Shown here: positions 55,274 through 64,000 of the stretch, in pieces
How positions within the stretch are numbered: the stretch's first letter is position 1
How the letters are laid out: the number at the start of each line of letters is the position of its first letter
The notes under the pieces: model-generated
Database searches by the model: none
Told to the model about the DNA's origin: nothing
Seen by the model: the letters and a program-made list of their open reading frames with translations, nothing else
Translations under genes and position numbers: made by a program
Assembly: GCA_028277445.1 (NCBI GenBank)
Contig: JANQGG010000009.1
Coordinates: 50,707-114,706 of the forward strand
Direction: 5' to 3'
Source of the DNA: Chloroherpetonaceae bacterium
Lineage (GTDB): Bacteria; Bacteroidota; Chlorobiia; Chlorobiales; Chloroherpetonaceae
Length of the DNA stretch: 64,000 nucleotides

Positions 55274-56152
55274 ATGGAATTGTGGCTAGGAGCCATTTCC
55301 CTTGGTCTTTGTTACGGATTTTTAGCCATGGGGGTATTTATCACCATGCGAATCTATAATTTCCCTGATATTACGGCTGATGGGAGTTTAACATTAGGCG
55401 CCAGCGTAACGGCAGCATTAATTGCAGCAGGAACCAATGCGTATGTAGCTGTTGGGCTTTCTATGGTTGCAGGCTTTTTAGCCGGAACAACCACCGGGAT
55501 TATTCATACAAAATTTCGCGTTAATGGTCTCTTATCCGGCATTTTAGTGACAACCGGCCTTTATTCGATTAATCTTCATATCATGGGCCGATCAAACATT
55601 CCCCTGATTGGCGTTGAAAATGTGCTTACTCCCTTTGAAGCAGCTTTATCGGAGTTTGGCTATTGGGGGCCTCCCATTGTCTATTTTTTTTGTGTAGCGC
55701 TCTTATGCTTATTATTGCTTTCGTTACTGTTTAAATCAGACTTTGGGCTGGCTATGCGGGCAACCGGCGATAACGAAATCATGATTTCTGCACAAGGTGT
55801 CGATATTGATCGTGTGAAGATTTTTGGTATCGGGCTTTCCAATGCTATTATTGCCTTAAGCGGTTCATTAGTGAGCCAATATCAGGGTTTTGCCGATATT
55901 AATATGGGCATTGGTATTATTGTATTTGGATTGGCGAGTGTAATTATCGGCGAATCGATTCTTGCGGCTAAACCGGGCCGACCAAGTTTAAGCCTCCGAA
56001 TTGGTGGGGCAATTTTAGGCGCAATCATTTTTAGAATACTCGTAGCCGTTGCGTTGCGTTTGGGCCTTAGCCCCATTGATTTAAAGCTGATTACGGCATT
56101 TTTCGTGCTGCTGGCCGTAGCGCTGCCGCAATTGCGTAAGCAAAATGATTAA
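55274..56152 (+). CDS. ABC importer permease (TrpY/BPD_transp_2 type)
   Basis: The 292-aa membrane protein has about eight helices. It matches the group of permeases near tryptophan/tyrosine-type importers: YNFPDITADGSLTLGASVTAALI, GLLSGILVTTGLYSINL, then GDNEIMISAQGVDIDRVK near the ATPase-contact loop. Its ATPase partner is probably the gene at 60056-60829, which has no permease of its own. A substrate-binding protein is missing from the window. Confidence 0.82.
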   Translation: MELWLGAISLGLCYGFLAMGVFITMRIYNFPDITADGSLTLGASVTAALIAAGTNAYVAVGLSMVAGFLAGTTTGIIHTKFRVNGLLSGILVTTGLYSINLHIMGRSNIPLIGVENVLTPFEAALSEFGYWGPPIVYFFCVALLCLLLLSLLFKSDFGLAMRATGDNEIMISAQGVDIDRVKIFGIGLSNAIIALSGSLVSQYQGFADINMGIGIIVFGLASVIIGESILAAKPGRPSLSLRIGGAILGAIIFRILVAVALRLGLSPIDLKLITAFFVLLAVALPQLRKQND

Positions 56153-56257
56153 TTTGAGTGGTTTTTTTGACCGGGTTAGGAAATCAGTATTGTTTAAGTT
56201 ATTTTATGCTAGTTTTTTCCTGCATGTCTTATAAAGTGTTCAATAGCGTTCAGTCTT

Positions 56258-57664
56258 ATGAAAGATGTTTTGCTCATCTTTCCGCATGCCAATAGCGGGG
56301 TGGATGGAACAAAGTCTATGAACACACAGGACCAACTCACCGGATTTAAACAAATTAAAGACTCAATACTTCAAAGGGTCATAAAAAAGGCGCATTTTGC
56401 CATTCCGCCATATGGTTTAATGCTTCTGAGTTCATTTCATGATCCTGAGATTAATTTTAAGATTTGTGATGCAAGGTTCGATGCCTTGCCCTACGATCAT
56501 GATTGGGATTTAATTGGGATTAGTGTTCATACGGGCGCTTTTAACAAAGCGTTCGATATTGCAAAGCAGTTTAAAGAAAAAGGCTTGCAAGTTGTTTTGG
56601 GCGGCCCGCATGTGAGTTTGTTCCCGGATGAATGTGAGCCCTACGCTGATAGCCTTGTCATTGGTGAGGCTGAAGACATTTGGCGTGAGGTGTTGAGCGA
56701 TTTAAAATACGGGGTTTTAAAACCGAGATATGAATCAGATCGCTATCCTGATTTACAATTGGTGCCTGGGTTATCTAAATCGGCGATAGATATAACCAAT
56801 TATTTTACGACAAATCTCATTCAAACATCTCGTGGGTGCCCGTTTTTGTGTGATTTTTGCAACGTGTCGTTGATGAACGGTCGTAAGATTCGCCATCGCC
56901 CGATTGACGAGGTGGTAAAGGATGTTGAAAGGCAGTTGGAATCGGATCGACGAGTTTTCTTTTTTGTCGATGATACCATTAATTCTGATCCTGAGTATGC
57001 TCAGAAGTTATTTACCCGATTAATACCGTATGGTATCACGTGGGTCGGACAGGCAACGGTAGCATTAGGGGCGCAAACCCAGGTATTGAAGGCATTATCA
57101 AAATCTGGGTGCAAAGGCTTGCTGGTTGGCATAGAAGGGTTATCGGATGCAAATTATCAGGCCCATCATAAAACTCAAAACTCGGCCAATACCCTTCGAA
57201 AACATATTAAACAAATTCGTTCGGCTGGGATATGTGTGTATGGAAGTATGATTTATGGTTTGGATGGGGATACGCTGGAAACGGCAAATGCAATAGAAGA
57301 GTTTGTAGAAGAGTCGGAAATTGATATCCCGGGAATTAATCTACTCAGACCAATACCAGGCACGAAATTATTTGAACGTTTGGCATTGGAAAATCGTCTT
57401 TTATTTGATGAGCATAATTTAGCGGCATTTAAGTATTCATGGGCACAAGAGCTACAATACAAGCCAAGGCATATAAAAATTCATGAGTTTATCGAAAGTT
57501 ATCGAAACTTAACCCAAAAGATTTATACGTTTGAAAATGCGATAAAACGAGCGTTTAATGCGCCGTCAATTCATCTGGCGATTTTGATGTTCAATTTAGC
57601 CTACATTCATATGTATGGCTTATCAAGGCGCGATTTGGCGTATCAGTTGAAATACAAGCTTTAA
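56258..57664 (+). CDS. B12-binding radical SAM protein (DUF4070-type C-terminus)
   Basis: This 468-aa protein has an N-terminal cobalamin-binding-like Rossmann domain (WDLIGISVHTGAFNKAFDIA, then VVLGGPHVSLFPDE). Its radical SAM core carries the CxxxCxxC motif as CPFLCDFC near residue 200, then a VDDTINSDPEYA segment. The C-terminal region (INLLRPIPGTKLFERL) resembles DUF4070. Such enzymes often methylate or cyclise unactivated carbons. The substrate is unknown. It starts 105 nt after the permease. Confidence 0.83.
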   Translation: MKDVLLIFPHANSGVDGTKSMNTQDQLTGFKQIKDSILQRVIKKAHFAIPPYGLMLLSSFHDPEINFKICDARFDALPYDHDWDLIGISVHTGAFNKAFDIAKQFKEKGLQVVLGGPHVSLFPDECEPYADSLVIGEAEDIWREVLSDLKYGVLKPRYESDRYPDLQLVPGLSKSAIDITNYFTTNLIQTSRGCPFLCDFCNVSLMNGRKIRHRPIDEVVKDVERQLESDRRVFFFVDDTINSDPEYAQKLFTRLIPYGITWVGQATVALGAQTQVLKALSKSGCKGLLVGIEGLSDANYQAHHKTQNSANTLRKHIKQIRSAGICVYGSMIYGLDGDTLETANAIEEFVEESEIDIPGINLLRPIPGTKLFERLALENRLLFDEHNLAAFKYSWAQELQYKPRHIKIHEFIESYRNLTQKIYTFENAIKRAFNAPSIHLAILMFNLAYIHMYGLSRRDLAYQLKYKL

Positions 57665-57709
57665 GCGTTCGATCAATTTATTAATTACATTCATACAATT
57701 ACGGCAACT

Positions 57710-60022
57710 ATGTCAAGTTTCTCATATAACCCTTTTCAGAAAGGGAGCTTACAAAGCCAATTTCAAGAAGGACTTGCATCATTTAACGGTGTTGGTATAG
57801 ATCAGGCTATTGAAAAAACAGAAAAGGAAATTAAGGAGAATTTAAAGGCATGGTTGGAGAAATCCGCTCAAAACGATCCTGATCAAAATAACCAGGATGT
57901 AGCCCGTTACATCGCAACATGTTCAAAACTTGTTTTAGGCGATGTTGAAGAACCATTTCCTTCACTGGTAGCAGTGTTCAAAAAGTTGGATCACCACATT
58001 AATCATATAGGGGACGCCGAAGCAACGCCCATGCAATATGGAATGATGATTGATTGGCGATTGGCTCTGGGCCTTGACCAGGCACGATTAAAACGTGTTT
58101 TGGAAACGCCGGTTAAAACCCTTTTTGGTCTTGGTGATGATAAACGTGATCTCATTGCCCATTATGAAACGGCGTTTAAAGCTTATGCATCTGCCAAGAC
58201 GGATGATCAGTATGGCGAAGCGCTCAGTCAACTGAATTTGTTATCCGGAAATGATGAAAACAACGGCATCATAAATTTCCGAATTGGTTTGTTATATCTC
58301 TACAGACCCGAATTGTTCAACCTGGATTATGCCACAGCGTTTTTTGAAAAATCTGCCGAGCAATTGTTAAATGAGAATACCGATCAGTGGAGTACGGTTT
58401 TGTTGGAAGGACTGGTTGAGATCAACCGAGAAGAATACCATGAAACGCTATATAAATCGGATTTAAAAAAGTGGTTGGCTTCGGAGTCTTATTTTCATGC
58501 AGCAGTTTCGTATTATCTCCGTGAAAAGTTTGATGAAGCGCTTTTATTTGTGACCAAAGCCTTAGAGAATCAACCCGATTTTCAGGAAGCTAAATATTTA
58601 AAAGCCAAATTGAGTTGTCGTTTGGATGACTGCGATATGGCTACCGACATGCTTTTTGAAGTATTCCAAAAAGAGCGACTTTTTTCAATTCAATCGTTAT
58701 TGGAATCTGAATTTTGGAACAAAAAAAATGTTGAGAATCTCTATCACGAAATTAGAGATCATATCAAAGAAGAAGTTGAAGTCAGATTGGAAAAATGTTA
58801 CGAGGCGGCGATCCCTGATAGTGGTATTATTGAATTATTGGATCAAATTAAAAAAGATTTTAGTAATCAAAGCTTGCTTCATGTGTTGGCCTCCAGAGAT
58901 GATTTAATGATGAAACGAACCTGGTCAACAACCCCGGTTGTTTTTACACAAAAGCAACGGGTATTCGGGCATGCATTACGCGTTAATTCCATTTCGTTTA
59001 GCCAAGATACAAGATTGATGGCAACCGCGAGCTGGAAGATCATTATTTCAGATTTATCGACAGGTGAAGAGCTCCAAACCTTAATGGGGCATTCGGTAAG
59101 TGAATATGTCTACTCAGTTGCATTTAGCCATACCGGTCAGTATTTAGCTTCTGCTAGCAGCGATCGTACGATTAAGATTTGGGATGTAAAAACCGGTGAA
59201 GAGCTTAGAAGCCTTTCGGGTCATAAGCAAAGTATAAACGCAGTTTTGTTTGATAATTCGGATGATATGTTGGCTTCGGCATCTTCGGACGGCACCATAA
59301 AGCTTTGGAATGTTTCTAACGGTAATTTGATCAAAACCTTGCAGGCCGATAAGAATGGTGTGAATACAATTGCTTTTAGCCCGGATGGCAAATACCTTGC
59401 AGCAGGGGGGTGGGCAATGACGGTCATCATGTGGGATGTTGATCAGAAAAAGAAAATCAAAGCGTTTAAAGGGCATCAATATTGCGTCAATGGCCTGGCT
59501 TTTAGCCCGGATGGGAAAACGCTGGCTTCTGCCAGTTGGGATAAAACCATTAAATTATGGGATGTTGATTCAGGAGAAGAGATCAAATCGTTAGAAGGCC
59601 ACAATAATGGCATCGAATCGGTGAAATTTAGCCCTGACGGTGAAAAGCTGGTTTCAACCAGTTATAATCGAAATGGAAAACTGTGTGTGGTAAAGCTTTG
59701 GGATATGGAAACTGGCAAGGAAGAAGAAACCGTAGCCGGCGATTTTTACGGGGTTGAATTTAGCCCGGATGGTCACAAGTTGGCTTTAGCCAGTCGCGAC
59801 CGCACCATTAAATTATGGGGTGCGCCAACCTTATCCATTGAAGAATACATCCATGTTGAAAAAGAAAATCTGGTTATGGCTAAATCCAATGGCAAGGATG
59901 TTGACGTCATAGATCCCGAATCCGAGGATGATAGACGCAAGGTTTCCGATAGAAGACGAGGTGGATTTTGGCTTGGAAGCGGAAACAGGCGTACGGGTAA
60001 AGATCGAAGAGGTACGAAATAA
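57710..60022 (+). CDS. TPR/WD40 repeat protein with basic RRxxDRR tail
   Basis: The 770-aa cytoplasmic protein starts with about 400 residues of helical repeats, partly TPR-like (AAVSYYLREKFDEALLFVTKALENQPDFQEAKYLKAKLS). A WD40 propeller of about seven blades follows (about 405-720), each with GH and WD marks, such as SSDRTIKIWDVKTGEELRSL. The tail carries two RRxxDRR-type patches (DRRKVSDRRRGG and RRTGKDRRGT). It is probably a scaffold. It lies between the radical SAM gene and the ABC ATPase, spaced 45 and 33 nt. Confidence 0.82.
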   Translation: MSSFSYNPFQKGSLQSQFQEGLASFNGVGIDQAIEKTEKEIKENLKAWLEKSAQNDPDQNNQDVARYIATCSKLVLGDVEEPFPSLVAVFKKLDHHINHIGDAEATPMQYGMMIDWRLALGLDQARLKRVLETPVKTLFGLGDDKRDLIAHYETAFKAYASAKTDDQYGEALSQLNLLSGNDENNGIINFRIGLLYLYRPELFNLDYATAFFEKSAEQLLNENTDQWSTVLLEGLVEINREEYHETLYKSDLKKWLASESYFHAAVSYYLREKFDEALLFVTKALENQPDFQEAKYLKAKLSCRLDDCDMATDMLFEVFQKERLFSIQSLLESEFWNKKNVENLYHEIRDHIKEEVEVRLEKCYEAAIPDSGIIELLDQIKKDFSNQSLLHVLASRDDLMMKRTWSTTPVVFTQKQRVFGHALRVNSISFSQDTRLMATASWKIIISDLSTGEELQTLMGHSVSEYVYSVAFSHTGQYLASASSDRTIKIWDVKTGEELRSLSGHKQSINAVLFDNSDDMLASASSDGTIKLWNVSNGNLIKTLQADKNGVNTIAFSPDGKYLAAGGWAMTVIMWDVDQKKKIKAFKGHQYCVNGLAFSPDGKTLASASWDKTIKLWDVDSGEEIKSLEGHNNGIESVKFSPDGEKLVSTSYNRNGKLCVVKLWDMETGKEEETVAGDFYGVEFSPDGHKLALASRDRTIKLWGAPTLSIEEYIHVEKENLVMAKSNGKDVDVIDPESEDDRRKVSDRRRGGFWLGSGNRRTGKDRRGTK

Positions 60023-60055
60023 AACGAAAAGCGCTTTGAATAATTAACAAAGCCA

Positions 60056-60829
60056 ATGATCTCAATCCAACATTACACCAAAACGTTTGGCAAAAATACC
60101 CCGAACGAAGTCAAAGCCCTGGATGATGTTTCTCTGGAGATTAAGCCATCAGAATTTTTATTGTTGATCGGTTCAAACGGTAGCGGCAAATCCACATTGC
60201 TCAATGCCATTGCCGGTAGTTACCAGGGCGAGAGCGGCAAGATCATTATTGATGGCCAGGATGTTAGTTTATGGCCTGAGCATAAACGCGCCGGTTTGAT
60301 TGGACGCGTGTTTCAAAACCCCTTTCTTGGTACGGCCCCATCCATGACCATCGCCGAAAATCTTCAGTTGGCCTCTTTGAGAGGCAAGACCAAAACATTA
60401 GCAATTGGTTTAAATAAACAGCGATTATCTGAATTAAAAGATCGAATTCAGGAATTCGGTATGGGATTGGAAAACAGAATGGATACCCCGATCGGTTTAT
60501 TGAGCGGCGGTCAGCGCCAGGCCTTAACCCTTTTAATGGCAACCCTCATTAAGCCGAAAGTGCTGCTTTTGGATGAACATACAGCTGCTTTGGATCCTCG
60601 TTCGGCTGAGCAAGTGTTGTACATGACCGAGAAAATTGTGGCTATTTTTGGATTGACGGCAATCATGGTCACACATTCCATGGAACAAGCTGTTGGCTTT
60701 GGCACAAGGTTGGTGATGATGAACCAGGGTAAAATTATTTGGGATGTAGCGGGCGATAAAAAATACGAATTAACCGCAGACGATCTGGTTCGCAAGTTCC
60801 GAAATATGCAAATCCAAATCACGGTTTAA
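60056..60829 (+). CDS. ABC importer ATPase
   Basis: The 257-aa protein has Walker A GSNGSGKST, Q-loop RVFQNPFLG, signature LLSGGQRQALTLLMA and Walker B VLLLDEHTAALD with the H-loop VTHSMEQA. It matches ATPases partnered with permeases of the type at 55274-56152, such as YkoD-like or TrpZ-type. It starts 33 nt after the WD40 gene and is followed by the photolyase gene 11 nt later. Confidence 0.88.
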   Translation: MISIQHYTKTFGKNTPNEVKALDDVSLEIKPSEFLLLIGSNGSGKSTLLNAIAGSYQGESGKIIIDGQDVSLWPEHKRAGLIGRVFQNPFLGTAPSMTIAENLQLASLRGKTKTLAIGLNKQRLSELKDRIQEFGMGLENRMDTPIGLLSGGQRQALTLLMATLIKPKVLLLDEHTAALDPRSAEQVLYMTEKIVAIFGLTAIMVTHSMEQAVGFGTRLVMMNQGKIIWDVAGDKKYELTADDLVRKFRNMQIQITV

Positions 60830-60840
60830 GACATGGCGCC

Positions 60841-62268
60841 ATGAAACGCAGCATTGTATGGCATCGACGCGATCTACGGTTACACGATAACACGGCATTA
60901 AATCAAGCGCTAAAATCCTCCGATGAAATCATTCCGATTTTTATTTTTGATGATGATATACTGAATCAAAGGCAAGATTTTTCGCCGGCCTGTGTAAGGT
61001 TTATGCTTGAATCCCTAGAAGATTTAGAGCAAGCTTACCTGAAAAAAAGCGTACTATTGGTGTTTGATCGGGGCAAACCATTGGAAGTATTGTGTAAACT
61101 TCAAGAAGAAACTGGGGCCTCAGCCATTTTTTTTAACGAGGATTATGAATCCTATGCCCACAAACGCGATACGGCTGTAAGTGAGCATTTCAAATCCAAA
61201 GGCGTTGAGGTGCACGCGAGTTTTGATCAGTTGGGTATTCACCCGAAGCATATCCGAACACAGCAAAACAATGTCTATACTGTTTTTACGCCGTTTAAAA
61301 AAACCTGGCTGAACTCGTTTAACGGCATCCCATCTCCCGAACCTTTTCCGAAAGATATCAAAAGCCATAACATCAAGCGCATTCAGCTGCCAATGCTTGA
61401 AGACATCTGCAAAGCGTCATCGGTTGAGCCTGAGATTAGCGGTGGAGCAGGTGCCGCTGCAGCGCTTTGGCAAGCGTTTTTAGCCGAACGCATTTATCAC
61501 TACAAAACCCAACGGGATTTTCCGGGCTTAAATGCCACAAGCCGTTTATCGGCTCATCTTCGTTTCGGGACAATTTCCATAAGGCAACTATTTACGGATA
61601 TCAAGTCCTTGCTTGAAGAGAAAACCAGTAAAGATAAAGAAGGGGTGGAAACATTTCTCTCCGAACTGATCTGGCGGGAATTTTACTTTTATATCCTGTA
61701 TCATTTTCCTCAGGTTGAATTCGGAAGTTTTAAACCGGAACTGGCAGGCATAAACTGGGAAAACAATCCGGCGTTTTTTGAAGCGTGGAAAGCCGGGCAA
61801 ACCGGTTATCCGATTGTTGATGCCGGAATGCGTCAATTGAACCAAACCGGATGGACGCACAACCGCTTACGAATGATCGTAGCCAGTTTTTTGTGCAAAG
61901 ACCTTTTGATAGACTGGCGTTGGGGAGAGTTGTTTTTTATGCAACGGCTTATTGATGGCGACTTGGCCTTAAACAATGGCGGTTGGCAGTGGGCGGCTTC
62001 AACCGGAACGGATGCGCAGCCATATTTTAGGATATTCAACCCGGAATTGCAATCCAAAAAATTTGATCCGAACGGCAGCTTCATTCGGCAATTTGTGCCA
62101 GAACTTGCAGGCTTACCCGACAAGTATATTCATAATCCCTACAGCGTGTATCAAAAATCGCCGTTGATGCTGGAAAGCTGTGGCGTTAAACTCGGTAAGG
62201 ATTATCCCTTTCCAATTGTTGATCACAAAATCCAGCGGGAAAAAGCGTTGAAGATGTATAAGTTGTAG
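60841..62268 (+). CDS. phrB: Deoxyribodipyrimidine photolyase
   Basis: The 475-aa class I CPD photolyase repairs UV dimers with light and FAD. It shows SIVWHRRDLRLHDN at the start, and FLSELIWREFYFYIL, WAASTGTDAQPYFRIFNP and KFDPNGSFIRQFVPEL in the FAD domain. A cryptochrome is a less likely alternative. It follows the ABC ATPase by 11 nt and closes the plus-strand run. Confidence 0.93.
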   Translation: MKRSIVWHRRDLRLHDNTALNQALKSSDEIIPIFIFDDDILNQRQDFSPACVRFMLESLEDLEQAYLKKSVLLVFDRGKPLEVLCKLQEETGASAIFFNEDYESYAHKRDTAVSEHFKSKGVEVHASFDQLGIHPKHIRTQQNNVYTVFTPFKKTWLNSFNGIPSPEPFPKDIKSHNIKRIQLPMLEDICKASSVEPEISGGAGAAAALWQAFLAERIYHYKTQRDFPGLNATSRLSAHLRFGTISIRQLFTDIKSLLEEKTSKDKEGVETFLSELIWREFYFYILYHFPQVEFGSFKPELAGINWENNPAFFEAWKAGQTGYPIVDAGMRQLNQTGWTHNRLRMIVASFLCKDLLIDWRWGELFFMQRLIDGDLALNNGGWQWAASTGTDAQPYFRIFNPELQSKKFDPNGSFIRQFVPELAGLPDKYIHNPYSVYQKSPLMLESCGVKLGKDYPFPIVDHKIQREKALKMYKL

Positions 62269-62281
62269 AATCCAAAATCTA

Positions 62282-62440
62282 AACCCTGATTTGCATGATG
62301 GGTATGATGACCATGAAAAAGGCAATGAATAGCTTTGATTTTTTCTATATCCCGACTTTCATCAAGTAAATCATGAGAATCAGGGTTCAAGACAAAAAAA
62401 TGTCCGAACCATGATGAAAAGGATGAACAACTAGGAAATT
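62282..62440. repeat. Dispersed repeat with 10-bp terminal inverted arms
   Basis: AACCCTGATT (62282-62291) and AATCAGGGTT (62378-62387) are exact complements around an 86-nt core rich in CATGATG-type words. The following GTCCGAACCATGATGAAAAGG extends it. This style of CATGAT-rich dispersed repeat occurs in many Bacteroidota/Chlorobiota genomes (recall, not checked). Confidence 0.55.
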
Positions 62441-62451
62441 TCGATTTGTTT

Positions 62452-62493
62452 GATTACACTCCAATAAAATAATAATATAATAGGAGTGTAATC
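62452..62493 (+). promoter_or_regulatory. Perfect inverted repeat in the leader of the DUF4143 ATPase
   Basis: GATTACACTCC (62452-62462) and GGAGTGTAATC (62483-62493) are exact 11-nt complements with a 20-nt AT-only spacer that contains TATAAT-like words. The right arm begins with GGAG, the likely ribosome-binding site, 10 nt before the ATG. It could be an operator or a hairpin masking the site. Confidence 0.55.
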
Positions 62494-62496
62494 ACA

Positions 62497-63708
62497 ATGA
62501 TAGACTATTTTAAATCTACTTTTAGACGGCTTCTTGAAAACACCTCCTCCACAACTTTTAGGTACCTGTATAAAACATTCAATTTAAATAGCCGATTAAC
62601 CGGTCTCATAGGCCCTCGTGGTACCGGTAAAACCACGCTTCTTTTACAGTATGTCAAATCTAATATTACGGACTTGAATCGGTGTTTATATCTCTCATTG
62701 GATCATATTTACTTTGCACAAATGAACCTGATGGATTTTGTTGAGCAACTCCATCAAATTGAAGGAATCCAGTTCTTGTTCCTGGATGAAGTCCATAAAT
62801 ATCCAAAGTGGGATCAAGCGTTAAAAAATTTGTATGATGCTTATCCAAACCTATACATTGTATTTTCAGGAAGTTCCAGCATGGATTTGATTAAAGGCAC
62901 CTATGATCTTTCCAGACGGGGAAAATTGTACCGATTAAATGGCTTGTCATTTCAGGAATATTTGGAGTTTAGGCTTGGTGTTTCCATTCCAACCGCTACA
63001 TTGGAAACCCTTTTAAATAAGCCTGATAAACTTAGCCGGCATATTTCAGGGATTGAAAGGTTGAAAGGGCATTTTATGGAATATCTTGAAAAAGGGTTTT
63101 ACCCGTTTTTATTTGAAGATGAGGAAAATTATCATCAAAAACTCCTGAATATTATTGATAAAACGATCTATGAAGACATTTCAAATTTCTATAAACTCAA
63201 AACCGAAAATCTAAAGCAATTCCGAAAAATCCTCTCATTTTTAGCAACGATTCCTCCCGGTGAATTGAATCGCAATGGCCTTTCCAAACATACCGGTCTG
63301 GATAACCGAACGGTTGATAATTACTTAAATATGATGTGCGATACCGGGTTGGTGACTTTGATCAAAGAAAATAAAAGCGGAAGTAGCATTTTAAAAAGTA
63401 CCGAAAAAATCTATTTGGAAAATACAAATCTTTATAAAGCAATCACTCAGGAAATAGGATTTTCATATCAGATGGGAACGGTTAGAGAACTATTTTTTAT
63501 TAAGATGCTGCAAAATGCCGGGGAGAAGATTTTTTATAGCCGGGTAGGTGATTTCGAAGTGGGTGAAGTTGTTTTTGAAATTGGCGGTCGAAATAAAACC
63601 AAAAAACAAGTCAGGGAGTCAACCAAACCAGCTTTTCTGGTAAAAGATGATATTCAATACCCGGGCAGCAACACCCTTCCACTTCATTATTTTGGTTTTC
63701 TATATTGA
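62497..63708 (+). CDS. AAA_14/DUF4143 ATPase
   Basis: The 403-aa protein has an AAA-type ATPase domain (Walker A GPRGTGKTT at about 38-46, Walker B FLFLDEVHKYPKW near 92, sensor-like FSGSSSMDL). A winged-HTH-like segment follows (about 255-300, HTGLDNRTVDNYLNMM), then a DUF4143 domain, with VVFEIGGRNKTKKQ resembling a PD-(D/E)XK fold. Such proteins are common, often in multiple copies, with unknown function, and vary between close strains. It stands alone, behind a perfect inverted repeat. Confidence 0.88.
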   Translation: MIDYFKSTFRRLLENTSSTTFRYLYKTFNLNSRLTGLIGPRGTGKTTLLLQYVKSNITDLNRCLYLSLDHIYFAQMNLMDFVEQLHQIEGIQFLFLDEVHKYPKWDQALKNLYDAYPNLYIVFSGSSSMDLIKGTYDLSRRGKLYRLNGLSFQEYLEFRLGVSIPTATLETLLNKPDKLSRHISGIERLKGHFMEYLEKGFYPFLFEDEENYHQKLLNIIDKTIYEDISNFYKLKTENLKQFRKILSFLATIPPGELNRNGLSKHTGLDNRTVDNYLNMMCDTGLVTLIKENKSGSSILKSTEKIYLENTNLYKAITQEIGFSYQMGTVRELFFIKMLQNAGEKIFYSRVGDFEVGEVVFEIGGRNKTKKQVRESTKPAFLVKDDIQYPGSNTLPLHYFGFLY

Positions 63709-63758
63709 TTTGAAATTATTATCACGTCTTAATACTATACCACCGAGTTAATAATGAA

Positions 63759-63890
63759 GCATTAGAAGTACCCGGAGTATTATGTTTACCTATTAATGAA
63801 AATATTGCTAAAGTAGCAGGGCTGCTGCCATTGTATCATAAAGATCCGGCATAGCAAAAGCTATTAATTCGGTGGGTATTGTTTAGGAAT
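63759..63890 (+). pseudogene. Broken PIN-domain (VapC-like) toxin fragment
   Basis: The frame reads ALEVPGVLCLPINENIAKVA, then GLLPLYHKDPA and a stop at 63852. This is the third quarter of a PIN toxin, which normally continues DRLLIATA with the conserved Asp. Here the line after the stop (KLLIRWVL) still resembles it. There is no start and no N-terminal half, so it is a remnant. Confidence 0.5.
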
Positions 63891-63924
63891 TGGAATCGTT
63901 AAAGTGTTTAAAAAAATCGGACAA

Positions 63925-64000
63925 GGAGCTTGCCGAAATACATGTGCTGAGCGGAGCCGAAGTGCCGATTTTGCCTATAGTTTTCCTTTCGGCATGCTCC
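63925..64000. repeat. Inverted repeat at the right edge
   Basis: GGAGCTTGCCGAAA (63925-63938) and TTTCGGCATGCTCC (63987-64000) match as complements at 13 of 14 positions around a 48-nt core. The element reaches the window edge and may extend beyond it. It resembles other dispersed elements here. Confidence 0.5.

Overview
The window looks like a chromosomal segment of a Gram-negative bacterium from the Bacteroidota/Chlorobiota (FCB) lineage. The signs are an LpxD gene for lipid A, an OmpA-type protein and other envelope proteins, a malate dehydrogenase of the NAD-dependent lactate-dehydrogenase-like type found in green sulfur bacteria and relatives, a phytoene synthase, a chlamydia/Chlorobi-type zinc-ribbon protein, and YbeY with the Asp-containing GYxD variant. 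A Chloroherpeton-like or neighbouring lineage fits, but that assignment is inference. Coding is dense and moderately AT-rich.

Layout. 1-13.3 kb is a mosaic accessory region on a base of minus-strand genes: the 5' part of an MrpA/NuoL-like antiporter subunit, RsgA, DUF3052, a convergent restriction-modification pair whose methyltransferase carries a fused MerR/excisionase-type HTH, a DUF1566 lipoprotein, an OmpA protein, a methyltransferase, and a Hint-domain protein with a partner. 13.3-15.9 kb is a small integron-like island without an integrase. It has attC-like folded sites whose arms match the cassette starts, a ParA-like ATPase overlapping a HEPN (RxxxxH) protein, and an antitoxin-like small ORF. 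It ends against a truncated dihydrofolate-reductase-family remnant. 16-24 kb is core: lysS, an SRPBCC protein, crtB, hflX, two unknown ORFs, ybeY and kamA.

24.0-25.6 kb has no gene and is packed with dispersed palindromic repeats. It ends at the RNase P RNA gene (minus strand), which lies 10 nt downstream of a zinc-ribbon coiled-coil gene, with a tRNA-Leu(CAG) beyond. 27-36.5 kb carries an M14 peptidase, a DUF4921 GalT-like protein, a large tripeptidyl-peptidase-II-like subtilase, rpmG, lysA, a phosphoglycerate-mutase-like metalloenzyme and metF. 36.6-56 kb is mostly housekeeping: comEC, an IscA-like protein, a PhnP-like hydrolase, a J-domain/WD40 fusion, NUDIX, a Dpp-type permease, a response regulator, rplY, prs, lpxD, a ZIP transporter, mdh, rpmA-rplU and mutS.

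55.3-62.3 kb is a plus-strand run in which the permease and ATPase of one ABC importer are separated by a B12-radical-SAM gene and a TPR/WD40 gene, followed by a photolyase. The last 1.7 kb returns to accessory DNA: dispersed repeats, a DUF4143 ATPase behind a perfect inverted repeat, and a broken PIN-domain gene.

The best candidate for an undescribed system is the ParA-HEPN pair in the attC-flanked cassette. The fused-HTH R-M system also shows repeats placed as operators over both promoters, with an apparently leaderless methyltransferase mRNA. All functions here come from reading motifs by eye; no database search was run.
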